Translations under genes and position numbers: made by a program
Source: Synergistaceae bacterium
GTDB taxonomy: Bacteria > Synergistota > Synergistia > Synergistales > Aminobacteriaceae
Reading direction: 5' to 3'
Length of the DNA stretch: 64,000 nt
Assembly: GCA_017540085.1 (NCBI GenBank)
Contig: JAFYBQ010000037.1
Coordinates: 1-64,000, forward strand
In this document: in pieces, positions 17,048 through 25,723 of the stretch
Layout of the letters: each line of letters opens with the position of its first letter
Position numbering within the stretch: the stretch's first letter is position 1
The notes under the pieces: generated by a model
What the model was told of the DNA's origin: nothing
Databases searched by the model: none
Seen by the model: only the letters and a program-made list of their open reading frames with translations

Positions 17048-18406
17048 ATGCAAATACACATAACCCGCGCCGATGCTTTTTGGAGCTACGCGGGGACAAT
17101 AATTTCAATGGGCGCAAACTTCATCATACTTCCGTTTTTGATGTACTTTCTTGACGCTGACATGCTCGGACTCTGGTACGTCTTCACGAGCATAGGAACG
17201 GTAAGCCTGCTGTTTGATTTCGGGTTCGCCGTAACATTCGCTAGGAATATCACATACTGCTGGAGCGGCGCAAAGGAGCTTAGGGAGGAAGATGTTTCTT
17301 TCACTGACGGGGGAGAGCCTAATTTCGCCCTGATGAAGGATGTACTGACGACAACGAGAACTGTTTACGCCATTATAGCCTCAGCCGCATTAGTATTCCT
17401 GCTTACGGCAGGGACTCTCTACATCAGGAGCATAACAAAGCACATACCCGGAAATGTCCCGGTAATCTCATGGCTGATTTACGCCGCGGCGATATTCCTG
17501 AATATATATTACGGGTATTACGCCTCATTCCTGCGCGGGGTCGGGGCGGTTGCGCGGTCTCAGAAAAACACCCTCATAGCTAGGGCGGCGCATATAATCT
17601 TGGCACCTGTGCTTTTGTTTTTCGGGACTGGGATTATCGGGGCAAGTGCGGCATATCTTGCTTACGGAATCGTTTTCAGGTTCTTGGGAAAATATCACTT
17701 CTACAAATATCAGGGCATAGGCGAAAAACTTTCAGCGGTGGAAGCAAAAACATCATTCGTAAAGCTCCGTGAACTGTTCTTCATTGTCTGGCATAACGCA
17801 TGGAGGGAGGGTGTTATTTCCATATGCGATTATCTCTGCTCACAGGCTTCCGTGATTATATGCTCGGCGTATCTTCCTTTGTCTGAGACCGGGGTCTACT
17901 CAATCGGGGTACAGGTCGCCGCGGCCATAACTCAAATCTCAAAGACAATGTACAGCGCAAAGCAGCCTGAGCTTCAGAACGCCTATGTTATTTCAGACTT
18001 TGAGACTCTCCGTCGGACAATGAAATCTATTGTCATTACATTTCTGTGTCTGTTCGTTCTTGGGACAGCGGGATTTGTTTTCGCGGGTCGTCCTCTGCTC
18101 CGTCTCGTGAAACCCTCGGCTGTCGTGTCTGTTCCTGTCTTCCTGGGAATAAGCGCATACAATATAATGCTGGGCTTCAGGGACTGCCACGCCTCATATT
18201 TTTCATGCACAAACAGAATTTTATACCTCAAGAGCTACGTTATCTCATCAGTTGCCGGGGTGATTCTCTCATTCGCGGCAATGGGCATATTCAAAGCCGG
18301 AGTCTGGGGACTCATAGCGGCGCAGATTGTGAGTCAGTGCGCCTATAACGTGTGGCACTGGCCGCTGAAGGCATATCAGGAGCTTTACGCGGCGGAGAGG
18401 AAATGA
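17048..18406 (+). CDS. Polysaccharide flippase (Wzx/PST-like membrane protein)
   Basis: A 452-residue protein with roughly twelve membrane helices. It opens with the helix pair of the polysaccharide transporter family (ADAFWSYAGTIISMGANFII) and the conserved GLWYVFTSIGTVSLLFDFGF. Such proteins flip lipid-linked oligosaccharides across the inner membrane. AGGAGG 11 nt upstream supports ATG 17048. It is the last gene of the polysaccharide operon and ends 7 nt from the convergent nagA stop. Confidence 0.8.
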   Translation: MQIHITRADAFWSYAGTIISMGANFIILPFLMYFLDADMLGLWYVFTSIGTVSLLFDFGFAVTFARNITYCWSGAKELREEDVSFTDGGEPNFALMKDVLTTTRTVYAIIASAALVFLLTAGTLYIRSITKHIPGNVPVISWLIYAAAIFLNIYYGYYASFLRGVGAVARSQKNTLIARAAHIILAPVLLFFGTGIIGASAAYLAYGIVFRFLGKYHFYKYQGIGEKLSAVEAKTSFVKLRELFFIVWHNAWREGVISICDYLCSQASVIICSAYLPLSETGVYSIGVQVAAAITQISKTMYSAKQPELQNAYVISDFETLRRTMKSIVITFLCLFVLGTAGFVFAGRPLLRLVKPSAVVSVPVFLGISAYNIMLGFRDCHASYFSCTNRILYLKSYVISSVAGVILSFAAMGIFKAGVWGLIAAQIVSQCAYNVWHWPLKAYQELYAAERK

Positions 18407-18413
18407 GTCAGTC

Positions 18414-19535
18414 TCAAGCGAGTTTTCCCCGGCGTATCACTCCGGCAACGTTCAAATCACGGTCAAGCATGACGAGATTCGCGGCTCTTCCTGTCTCAAT
18501 TCGCCCGAAAGAATCATCAAGCCCGACAGCTTTCACGGGGTTGACGCAGGCGCACTTCACAGCGTCTTCAAGCGGGACTTCCATCTCCGTAACAGCAAGC
18601 CTCATGCACTCCATGAGATTCGAGACGCTCCCGGCAATCGTAACGCCGTCAGAAAGAGTCGCCGTTCTCCCGCGCTTTATGACCTTCTGCCCGCCTAATG
18701 TATATTCACCGTCAGGCATTCCCGCGCATTCGAGAGAGTCTGAAATGAATATTACCCTGTCAGTGCCGAAAAGTTTCAGCGTCATGCGGACGACAGCCGG
18801 GTGAATGTGTACCCCGTCAGCAATAATCTCAATCATTGCGCCCGACTCTAATGCCGCGGGGATTGGCCCGGGATTCCTGTGGCTGATTCCGTTCATGGCG
18901 TTGTACAGGTGGGTAACATGGGACGCTCCTGCCCTGAATGCGCGTTTTGCCGTGTCATAATCGCAAGCAGTGTGGGCGATTGAGACTCTCGCGATGGATT
19001 TCGCCTCAGTGATGAATGAGATTGCGCCGTCAGTTTCGGGGGCTACAGTCGCGACTCGTATCAGCCCTCCCGATTCTGTCTGAAGCCTGCGTAACATTTC
19101 TATATCCGGCGGGACTATGTACGCGGGATTCTGCGCTCCCTTTTTGGCGTGAGAGATGAACGGCCCTTCAAGATTTATCCCTATGAGCGATGGATTTTCC
19201 CGGCTGAAAGATTTTGCGGCTCTCATTATGCGGGCTAAATCGTTTTCGGGTAATGTCATTGTCGCCGGGCATATTGTCGTGATTCCGTTAGCGGCTTCAT
19301 GCTCTGTTATTGCCGTGAAAGACTCCCGCGTCCCCTCGCAGAAGTCATGACCCATGCACCCGTGAAAATGTATGTCCGTTAGGCCGGGAATGACGTAGAG
19401 TCCCTCGGCGTTAATCCTCATTGCGTCATCGGGAATGCTGTCGGTGATTTGCCCGTCTGAAATTGCTACTGTGCCGATGTGAAATTGATTGTCCGGCCTG
19501 AATATTATTCCGTTGCTGATGATTATATTGTCCAT
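18414..19535 (-). CDS. nagA: N-acetylglucosamine-6-phosphate deacetylase
   Basis: A 373-residue amidohydrolase with HFHG at the metal site (GLTDIHFHGCMGHD), the ligand region NLEGPF, the substrate loop HLYNAMNG, DGVHIHPA, and the catalytic aspartate in FISDSLECAGM. It converts GlcNAc-6-phosphate to glucosamine-6-phosphate and acetate. The start is set at 19535, where GGAGG sits 10 nt upstream; earlier codons read into the 76-bp repeat array. No nagB deaminase is in the window. A PTS transporter able to supply its substrate lies upstream, beyond the array. Confidence 0.93.
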   Translation of the reverse strand: MDNIIISNGIIFRPDNQFHIGTVAISDGQITDSIPDDAMRINAEGLYVIPGLTDIHFHGCMGHDFCEGTRESFTAITEHEAANGITTICPATMTLPENDLARIMRAAKSFSRENPSLIGINLEGPFISHAKKGAQNPAYIVPPDIEMLRRLQTESGGLIRVATVAPETDGAISFITEAKSIARVSIAHTACDYDTAKRAFRAGASHVTHLYNAMNGISHRNPGPIPAALESGAMIEIIADGVHIHPAVVRMTLKLFGTDRVIFISDSLECAGMPDGEYTLGGQKVIKRGRTATLSDGVTIAGSVSNLMECMRLAVTEMEVPLEDAVKCACVNPVKAVGLDDSFGRIETGRAANLVMLDRDLNVAGVIRRGKLA

Positions 19536-20240
19536 GTGAATATGTCCTCCGTGATTCTTGCTGATGTACCCCGTGAAAATTTCTGCCTGCACTGAATGTT
19601 ACTGTACCGATGATGATATGCCCTGCGTGATTATGGCTGATGTACCCTGTGAAAAATTCTGCCTGCTCTAAATGTTACTGTCCCTATGATAATATGCCCT
19701 GCGTGATTATTGCTGAGGTACCCTGCGTGAAAATTTCTGCCTGCCCTGATTGTTGTCCCGATGATACCGCCTCCGTGCTTCTTGCTAATGTATCCCGTGA
19801 AAAATTCTGCCTGCCCTGATTGTTACTGTCTCGATGATAATATGCCCTCCGTGATTATTGCTGATGTACCCCGTGAAAATTTCTGCCTGCCCTAATTGTT
19901 GTCCCGATAATGATACCGCCTGCGTAATTCTCGCTGATGTACCGTGTGAAAAATTCTGCCCGCTCTGAATGTTACTGCCCCTATGATGATATGTCTTGCG
20001 TGCTTCTAGCTGATGTACCCTGCGTGAAAATTTCTGCCTGCCCTGATTGTTACTGTCCCTATGATGATATGCCCTGCGTGCTTCTCGCTGATGTACCGTG
20101 TGAAAAATTCTGCCCGCTCTGAATGTTACTGTTCCGATGATAATATGCCCTGCGTGCTTCTCGCTGATGTACCCCGTGAAAAATTCTGCCTGCCCTGATT
20201 GTTGCTGCCCCGATGATGATATGCCCTCTGTGATTCTTGC
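19535..20240. repeat. Tandem array, about ten copies of a ~76-bp unit
   Basis: The block TGCGTG/TCCGTG followed by TGCTGATGTACC recurs at about 19548, 19624, 19700, 19772, 19849, 19921, 19997, 20075, 20151 and 20227. Spacings are 76, 76, 72, 77, 72, 76, 78, 76 and 76. Each unit also has GTGAAAAATTCTGCCTGCCC and CCGATGATGATATGCC, with scattered substitutions. Shorter units carry GTTGTCCCGATGATACC instead of GTTACTGTCCC. The copy nearest nagA contains that gene's ribosome site. The unit length is not a multiple of three, so overlapping frames here are unlikely to be coding. No unique spacers exist, so it is not CRISPR. Confidence 0.9.
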
Positions 20241-20244
20241 GTAC

Positions 20245-20280
20245 AAAAAAATCCGCCCTCCGTCAAAATTCAGAGAGCGG
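20245..20280 (-). terminator. Intrinsic terminator of the PTS gene
   Basis: On the minus strand, CCGCTCTC and GAGGGCGG (one mismatch) form a stem with the loop TGAATTTTGACG, followed by ATTTTTTT. It lies 17 nt past the PTS stop and separates that gene from the repeat array and nagA. Confidence 0.85.
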
Positions 20281-20296
20281 AAATTTCTGCTGAAGG

Positions 20297-21763
20297 TTAC
20301 TTGCTGGCCTCAACAAGTTTCTTCATTGCGTCATATGCAAACTGCACACGCGTCCCGATTACGACCTGTACATTCGTTGTCGTCAGCCTCGTTACGCCCG
20401 GTATGCCCGCCGATTTGATTTTCTTCTCGTCAATCTGCGAGCCGTCATTCACTTCAACACGTATCCTTGTCGCGCAGTAGTCATAGCTCTTCAGATTCTC
20501 AGCTCCTCCGAGTCCCTCAAGAATCACCGCGGCCATGTGCGTATAGTCTTTCTTTGCGCCCTTCACAGGCTCATCCTGCGCGGGGGGAATCATCGCGTCA
20601 TCGTCATCATCCTCACGCCCCGGCGTTTTCAGGTTGAACGCACGAATCGCCCACGTGAACACGACATAATATATCACCGCGACAACTATCCCAATCGGAA
20701 TAATCATCCACGGATTCACGGCCATTGGAGCGCGGAAGCTCAATATCCAGTCAACCATTCCCGCACTGAAGTTGAACCCGCACCGAACCGGCATATACGC
20801 GCAGACAGTCATGCAGATTCCCGTGAGTATCGCGTGAATCAGATACAGCCCAGGCGCAAGGAACATGAACGAGAACTCAAGCGGCTCCGTTATCCCCGTG
20901 AAGAACGCCGCGAATGACCCCGCAAGCAATAAACTTTTGGCCACGTTCTTGCGCTCCGGCCTCGCCTCACGGTACATAGCGTAAGCACCTGCCACTAGCC
21001 CGAACATCATAACCGGGAAAAATCCGGTCATGTACATTCCTGTAACACCGAGAGTCCCTTTCCCTGACCAGAAATTTCCGAGGTCATTTATGCCGATTGT
21101 GTCGAACCAGAATACAGCATTGAGCGCGTGATGAAGTCCCAGCGGGATTAATGCCCTGTTCAGCATTCCGTATATGCCAGCTCCTACAGGGCCTAATTTT
21201 GAGATTGAGACTCCGAAACTCTCAAGCGCACCGTAAACGACAGGCCAGACATAATAGAGTATTGCCGCAACAATCGCCGACACGAACGCCGTAACAACCG
21301 CCACGCACCTTTTGCCGCTGAAAAATGCGAGCCACTCAGGCGGGGTTGCGTCCTTGAATCTGTTGAAGCATGTTGCCCCGATTAAGCCCGACAGTATTCC
21401 GATAAAGGCATTCTGAATCCTCCCGAAAGCCGCCGGAACCTGAGAAGCCTCGACTCCCGTGTACATCGCTACAGCCCCGGACGAAAGCAGAGTCGTTATC
21501 ATCAGCCACGACACAAGACCCGCAAGAGCCGGAGTCCCGTCCTGTTCATCGGACATACCTATAGCCGTACCAATCGCGAACAATAACGGAATCTGATCGA
21601 TTATCGCGCTGGCTGCCTTTATGCAGAATGCCGCAATAATGCTGTTGCTTCCCCAGCCGGCCGGGTCAATCCAGTAGCCTATACCGTAAAGAATGCCTGC
21701 TGCAGGGAGACATGCTACAGGGAGCATTAACGAGCGGCCTATCTTCTGTAGATATTTCACCAT
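20297..21763 (-). CDS. PTS glucose/N-acetylglucosamine-type transporter, IICB
   Basis: Residues ~1-390 are a IIC membrane domain of the glucose superfamily, including the substrate-site segment ITEPLEFSFMFLAP. A linker rich in Asp follows, then a IIB domain (~405-488) with the phosphocysteine motif SYDYCATRIRVEV. It imports and phosphorylates a hexose or GlcNAc, drawing phosphate from a IIA protein encoded elsewhere, because no IIA domain is fused. NagA just downstream makes GlcNAc the most likely sugar, by context only. AAGGAGG precedes the ATG. Confidence 0.88.
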   Translation of the reverse strand: MVKYLQKIGRSLMLPVACLPAAGILYGIGYWIDPAGWGSNSIIAAFCIKAASAIIDQIPLLFAIGTAIGMSDEQDGTPALAGLVSWLMITTLLSSGAVAMYTGVEASQVPAAFGRIQNAFIGILSGLIGATCFNRFKDATPPEWLAFFSGKRCVAVVTAFVSAIVAAILYYVWPVVYGALESFGVSISKLGPVGAGIYGMLNRALIPLGLHHALNAVFWFDTIGINDLGNFWSGKGTLGVTGMYMTGFFPVMMFGLVAGAYAMYREARPERKNVAKSLLLAGSFAAFFTGITEPLEFSFMFLAPGLYLIHAILTGICMTVCAYMPVRCGFNFSAGMVDWILSFRAPMAVNPWMIIPIGIVVAVIYYVVFTWAIRAFNLKTPGREDDDDDAMIPPAQDEPVKGAKKDYTHMAAVILEGLGGAENLKSYDYCATRIRVEVNDGSQIDEKKIKSAGIPGVTRLTTTNVQVVIGTRVQFAYDAMKKLVEASK

Positions 21764-21906
21764 GATAAGAGATTGCCTCCTTCAATGTGTGTATTTATGA
21801 CGGCTATTATAGAATATTCCGGGTCAGATTGCTTAGGCCACAAAATAATGAAACACTGTATAATTATTTCCATTCACAAAAATTTTGTACAAAGGAGTTT
21901 TCTATC

Positions 21907-23133
21907 TTGGGCGACAAAAAGATAAAGAACATCGGAATAATTACATCCGGCGGCGACTGCGGGGGACTCAACGCCGTAATCAGGGGTGCGGCTCGCACTG
22001 CCCTTATGCGCGGAATGAGAACGTACACAATTCCCAACGGCTACGCGGGACTCTATAACCTCGTGAATTTCGATCACCTTGTGGAGCTTGACGAGGAGAG
22101 AACAGATCACATCACATCACAGTTTGCCGGAAGCGACGCGGGACACAGCAGAGTCAAAATCTCAAAGATTAACGACCCGGACAAGTACGACAGAATCATG
22201 ATGGGACTCCGTAAGCACAACATTGACGGCCTCGTGATTTCCGGCGGAGATGACACGGGGAGCGTTGTTGTTGACCTTGCCGAGCACGGGATACCCTGCG
22301 TACATGCTCCAAAGACAATGGATCTTGACCTTCAGACATATTCTGTCGGCGGAGACTCAGCCATCAACAAAATCGCCAACATTGTCGACGACCTCAAGAC
22401 AACAGGAACGACCCACAACCGTATAATGGTGATTGAAGTTTTCGGACGCTATGCGGGTCATACGGCGTTCAGGGGCGGAATTGCGGCGGATGCTGACTGC
22501 ATATTGATTCCTGAAGTGCCGGTTGACTTCAACGCGGTATACGCTCACCTGAAGCACTACTATATACGGCGCATTCTCAATTCTGACGTTCACGCGGGAA
22601 CATACACGATTGTTGTCGCTGAGGGCGTAAGAGGTCAGGACGGAAATCTCTTCTCAGACGGCGGCGGCGCAAAGACGGACTCATTCGGACATCCCAAACT
22701 TGCGGGCGCGGGGCGTTTCGTGAAAGAGACACTTGAGGACATGATGAGGCAGGACCCGGAGATCAAGCAGTTCATGAAGACATCAGAAATGTACGTGCCG
22801 GGAGTGTTCGAGATTCCCGAAATCCGCGAGGTTATTCCGAGTCATATTGTCCGCAGCGGCTCAACGTCAGCCTATGATGTCAATTTCGGGAAACAGATAG
22901 GCGCGGCGGCGGTGATATTGCTTGAGCAGGGAGTGAGCGGTGTTACTGTCGTGAAGATGTTTGACGGCGAAATACGCTACATGCCCACGGCGGAGGCAAT
23001 CGCGCAGAGGTTCGTAGGGCTTGAGAGCGTCGCATTCTATGAGCAGATGGATGTCTGCTTCGGCCGCTTCAGGCAGGAATATATACCTAAATTGCAGGAA
23101 GTTCACGGAGCTGTCGAGCGTCAGTACAGCTAA
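21907..23133 (+). CDS. 6-phosphofructokinase, pyrophosphate-dependent type by active-site signature
   Basis: Start TTG 21907 is chosen because AAAGGAG lies 8-10 nt upstream and the protein then opens directly with the PFK strand KNIGIITSGGDCGGLNAVIRG; upstream codons are non-homologous. The 408 residues include GGDDTGS and PKTMDLDL. ATP enzymes have GGDGS and PGTIDND at these places. Asp after GGD and Lys before TMD are the residues known to favour pyrophosphate over ATP. The enzyme phosphorylates fructose 6-phosphate in glycolysis, reversibly if PPi-linked. A TATAAT at 21859-21864 may be its -10 box. The cofactor call is inference from two positions. Confidence 0.88.
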   Translation: MGDKKIKNIGIITSGGDCGGLNAVIRGAARTALMRGMRTYTIPNGYAGLYNLVNFDHLVELDEERTDHITSQFAGSDAGHSRVKISKINDPDKYDRIMMGLRKHNIDGLVISGGDDTGSVVVDLAEHGIPCVHAPKTMDLDLQTYSVGGDSAINKIANIVDDLKTTGTTHNRIMVIEVFGRYAGHTAFRGGIAADADCILIPEVPVDFNAVYAHLKHYYIRRILNSDVHAGTYTIVVAEGVRGQDGNLFSDGGGAKTDSFGHPKLAGAGRFVKETLEDMMRQDPEIKQFMKTSEMYVPGVFEIPEIREVIPSHIVRSGSTSAYDVNFGKQIGAAAVILLEQGVSGVTVVKMFDGEIRYMPTAEAIAQRFVGLESVAFYEQMDVCFGRFRQEYIPKLQEVHGAVERQYS

Positions 23134-23145
23134 CGGAAAATTTGT

Positions 23146-23178
23146 CCCCCTTGCCGGAAAAATGGCGGGGGGATTTTT
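23146..23178 (+). terminator. Intrinsic terminator of the phosphofructokinase gene
   Basis: CCCCC..GCC and GGC.GGGGG pair around GGAAAAAT, followed by ATTTTTC. It sits 12 nt after the stop and just before the convergent TOPRIM-like gene. Confidence 0.75.
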
Positions 23179-23183
23179 CTGCG

Positions 23184-23783
23184 TCATGGTATGGCCGGGG
23201 TATTGCAGAGTACTAAGATAGTGTTGATGAAAGATTTTAGTTCGGGACATGCGTTTATGGCTTTCATGAGGTCTGCTTTCTCAAAAATGCTCATTCCGTC
23301 CCGCTGTTTAATGTAGCGTTTTCCGTTTTTCCCTGCCCTGAAAATTTCCTTGATGTAATATGACGGCGGCTTTCCGTGATTTATTGTTTCCGGGAGTCCT
23401 TGTGGGGAATGCATGTTGTGTCCGGCTTTCTGCTGTATAACGTCCCAGTAAGGGAGAAGCCACGCCTCAAAATCATGTTGCGCCGCGTGTGGGTGAAACC
23501 TGCTGTTCTGCCCGACCCAAAGGCTCATTTTCTTTTTCGCGTCCTTCGCGTCCCTGAAATCATCAGTCCCTGTGTAAACGTCAGTCAGTGCGATAACATG
23601 ATCCGCGCCCCTCGCTAAAATATTCTCAACGACACGCTTCAGGTTTCCTTCTTTGGGAATGCGCCCGTTGTAAGGATGAAATTTTATCTTGGGCATTGTT
23701 TTCACACGCTTTTCGAGAAAATCTATGAGTTTTTCCTTAAAGGCTGTTTCCGTTCTTCCTTCTACTATGATTGTAATGTTCAT
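23184..23783 (-). CDS. DUF4276-like (TOPRIM-fold) protein, partner of an ATPase
   Basis: A 199-residue protein starting MNITIIVEGRTETAF, with the TOPRIM-like glutamate in VEGRTE and an acidic strand end ALTDVYTGTDDF. This is the layout of the DUF4276 family. Start 23783 is used because its ATG overlaps the stop of the ATPase gene (ATGA), so the two are translationally coupled. TOPRIM folds cut or bind nucleic acid in OLD nucleases, topoisomerases and primases. Together with the ATPase it resembles an OLD-like nuclease split into two proteins. A defence role is inferred from architecture only. Confidence 0.72.
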   Translation of the reverse strand: MNITIIVEGRTETAFKEKLIDFLEKRVKTMPKIKFHPYNGRIPKEGNLKRVVENILARGADHVIALTDVYTGTDDFRDAKDAKKKMSLWVGQNSRFHPHAAQHDFEAWLLPYWDVIQQKAGHNMHSPQGLPETINHGKPPSYYIKEIFRAGKNGKRYIKQRDGMSIFEKADLMKAINACPELKSFINTILVLCNTPAIP

Positions 23784-24955
23784 GCCCGGCCTCCTATTTC
23801 GCCCATGCGCCAAAGCTCGTCAAGCGAATAATCCTTCAGCCATTCGCCGAGATTCATTGTGTCAGCGCGGGTTATCACTGTTTCTCCGTCTTCATTGAGA
23901 TCTATAACGCAGACTTCTTCAGGCTCAAGAAAGCGCACGAACCTGTCCGAATGAGTCGCGGCGATAATCTGCGTCTCAGATGAAGCCTCCCTCATGAGCT
24001 GGGACAGAAGGTCTAGTAGTTCAGGGTGAAGGCTGACTTCAGGCTCGTCAATCATTGTTACTGTTGAAAGTCCCGGACTCTTGAGCAGAGATGAAAGCCA
24101 AAGGAATCGCAAAATGCCCTCGGAAAGCTCATTTGCGTAAAGGACATCGGGAAAATTTCTGTCCTTCCACGTCATAGCGAGCATACCTGCTGCCACAGGA
24201 GGAAAATTAAGCTCCTCAAAACCCGGAAAAGCGGCTCTCAAAGCGTCAGTAACTGCGGAAAAACGCTCTTTCCTGTCTTCCCTCATGGTCAAAAGAAGCG
24301 GGATGAGATACTCACCGTTTATGCCGGGAAGGCTTGCGGGCTTCAGGAGCTGGGGCATTTTCACAGGGGCATTCCTGCCTACGTCAAGATAATGATACTG
24401 TGTCGCTGAGGCTAAAATTTGCCTGAAAAGCTCAGGCTGGCGGAACACTTTTGACACTTGGGACAGGGCTGTTTCGTCAGGGTCATAATCCCAGTCAGGA
24501 TACTCAAGGTGCTTTGTGTCTGAGTTGAAATATCTTATATTGCCTTCCTTAGCGTCAATATACATGAACGGCCTGCCATAGCGGTTTTCGTCCCTGTGTT
24601 GCAAAAGCTGCTCTTCCGCGATCACATAGCCTGTCCTGCGCGGAACAATACTTAAATGATAATGCAGTGGGGAATTGCCCGGCCCGGCTGTGTCTTCAGG
24701 AAGCTCAATATCCACGTCAATAGAGATTCTGTCGCTTTTTCCGCGTGTCAGAAGGCTTGATATTCCGCCTGCTTCGGATAATTTTTCAGACAGCCTCCCG
24801 GAAGCTGAAGCTGACAGCAAAGAAATAGCGTCCAGAAATGAAGTCTTCCCCGAACCATTCGCGCCTACAAAAACCATGAAAGGCGACATTTCTACATCAA
24901 CGGAACGAAGCCGCCTGAAACCCTCTATCTTTATTCTTTTGATGTACGAAGCCAT
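23780..24955 (-). CDS. AAA (RecF/OLD-like) ATPase
   Basis: A 391-residue ABC-type ATPase with a very early P-loop (VGANGSGKTSF, residues 30-40), a signature-like ELSEGILRFLWL, Walker B TMIDEPEVSLHP and the ATHS switch. It follows the AAA_21/RecF plan without the long coiled coil of SMC proteins. ATG 24955 has AGGAGG 8 nt upstream, so the upstream in-frame codons are excluded. It is the first gene of a two-gene operon with the TOPRIM-like protein. ATPases of this type pair with effector nucleases in several anti-phage systems such as OLD, Septu and PARIS; which, if any, applies here is unknown. Confidence 0.82.
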   Translation of the reverse strand: MASYIKRIKIEGFRRLRSVDVEMSPFMVFVGANGSGKTSFLDAISLLSASASGRLSEKLSEAGGISSLLTRGKSDRISIDVDIELPEDTAGPGNSPLHYHLSIVPRRTGYVIAEEQLLQHRDENRYGRPFMYIDAKEGNIRYFNSDTKHLEYPDWDYDPDETALSQVSKVFRQPELFRQILASATQYHYLDVGRNAPVKMPQLLKPASLPGINGEYLIPLLLTMREDRKERFSAVTDALRAAFPGFEELNFPPVAAGMLAMTWKDRNFPDVLYANELSEGILRFLWLSSLLKSPGLSTVTMIDEPEVSLHPELLDLLSQLMREASSETQIIAATHSDRFVRFLEPEEVCVIDLNEDGETVITRADTMNLGEWLKDYSLDELWRMGEIGGRA

Positions 24956-25045
24956 AATGCTGCCTCCTTTTATGCGGATTTTACATTCTCCGTGCAATAT
25001 TGACAAGAACGCAGGACGGGCATAAAATATCCTCTGTTGCTTTAC

Positions 25046-25116
25046 GGGGCTATATCCTAGCAGGGAGCGTCTTCACATTCGTATTTTGAGGCCGCCCGCA
25101 CGTAATCACCTCAGCA
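25046..25116 (+). pseudogene. Decayed tRNA-Ala copy
   Basis: About 71 nt align base for base with the intact tRNA-Ala 83 nt downstream, sharing GGGGCT, GGGAGCG, CATTCGTATT, GAGGCCG and CCTCAGC. The acceptor, D and T stems no longer pair: the 5' end GGGGCTA faces a 3' end lacking CTCC, and the T-loop TTCGAAT has become CACGTAA. The anticodon position would read CGT instead of CGC. It is a tandem duplicate of the tRNA gene that has lost function. Confidence 0.75.
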
Positions 25117-25128
25117 ATACAAAGATAC

Positions 25129-25201
25129 GGGGCTGTAGCGCAGTTGGGAGCGCGCGACATTCGCATTGTCGAGGCCGGGAGTTCGAATCTCCTCAGCTCC
25201 A
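25129..25201 (+). tRNA. tRNA-Ala (anticodon CGC)
   Basis: A 73-nt cloverleaf: acceptor GGGGCTG with CAGCTCC, including the G3:U70 wobble that identifies alanine tRNA. The D arm is GCGC/GCGC, the anticodon arm CGACA-TTCGCAT-TGTCG and the T arm GGGAG-TTCGAAT-CTCCT, with discriminator A. CCA is not encoded. It reads the GCG codon. Confidence 0.93.
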
Positions 25202-25205
25202 TTCC

Positions 25206-25721
25206 CTAAATCTTTTCACACAGACACGAATCACATTCACCGCATAACCCGTGAGATCTCAGCCATTCGCCCGCAGGATGAAAGCCAAGCCCGATGAATG
25301 AAGCCGCCTGAAGGTGCAGGCATTTGACATTCACGCCGTCCCCGACTCTGATTCCTCCCACGCCCCCGCGCATAACGTCCCGGAAAATTCTCCTCCTGTA
25401 ACGCCGCATAAATCCGTTCACGTGAACCCCGCCGAGTTTCAGCCGTATCACCTGATGAAGCATGTTGTACTTCCGCCACTCATGGACAAGCCCCCGCGAT
25501 GATATGTACTCTTCAAGCTCACGCACTCCGCCGAGACTCTCAATTTCCCCCGCGAGCCTCACAAGGTGCGGGCATTTAAGCCAGAAACTTGTCGGGAAAA
25601 TTTTGCGTCCAAATGGGCGGCAGACCTGGACTCTGACATGGCCGAACGAGCATAATATTTCCCGGTCAACAAAAACGGGAGACACCTGGCGATGTCCCCC
25701 GCGGAAATTTCTTCCCGTCAT
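25206..25721 (-). CDS. DUF501-family protein
   Basis: A 171-residue protein with the DUF501 marks: KIFPTSFWLKCPHLVRLAGEIE, GGIRVGDGVNVKCLHLQAA, and a C-terminal GECDSCLC cysteine cluster that could hold a metal. The function of the family is unknown. It starts 3 nt after the stop of the S1-domain gene, so it closes the run of genes downstream of the aspartokinases. Its 3' end is 5 nt from the convergent tRNA gene. Confidence 0.75.
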   Translation of the reverse strand: MTGRNFRGGHRQVSPVFVDREILCSFGHVRVQVCRPFGRKIFPTSFWLKCPHLVRLAGEIESLGGVRELEEYISSRGLVHEWRKYNMLHQVIRLKLGGVHVNGFMRRYRRRIFRDVMRGGVGGIRVGDGVNVKCLHLQAASFIGLGFHPAGEWLRSHGLCGECDSCLCEKI

Positions 25722-25723
25722 AA

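Noticed and set aside
19535-20240. CRISPR array
   Set aside because: The whole 76-bp unit is repeated with small changes; there are no unique spacers and no cas genes nearby.
19785-20246. 153-codon minus-strand reading frame inside the 76-bp array
   Set aside because: The unit length is not a multiple of three, so the encoded peptide changes frame from copy to copy; no ribosome site or conserved motif is seen.
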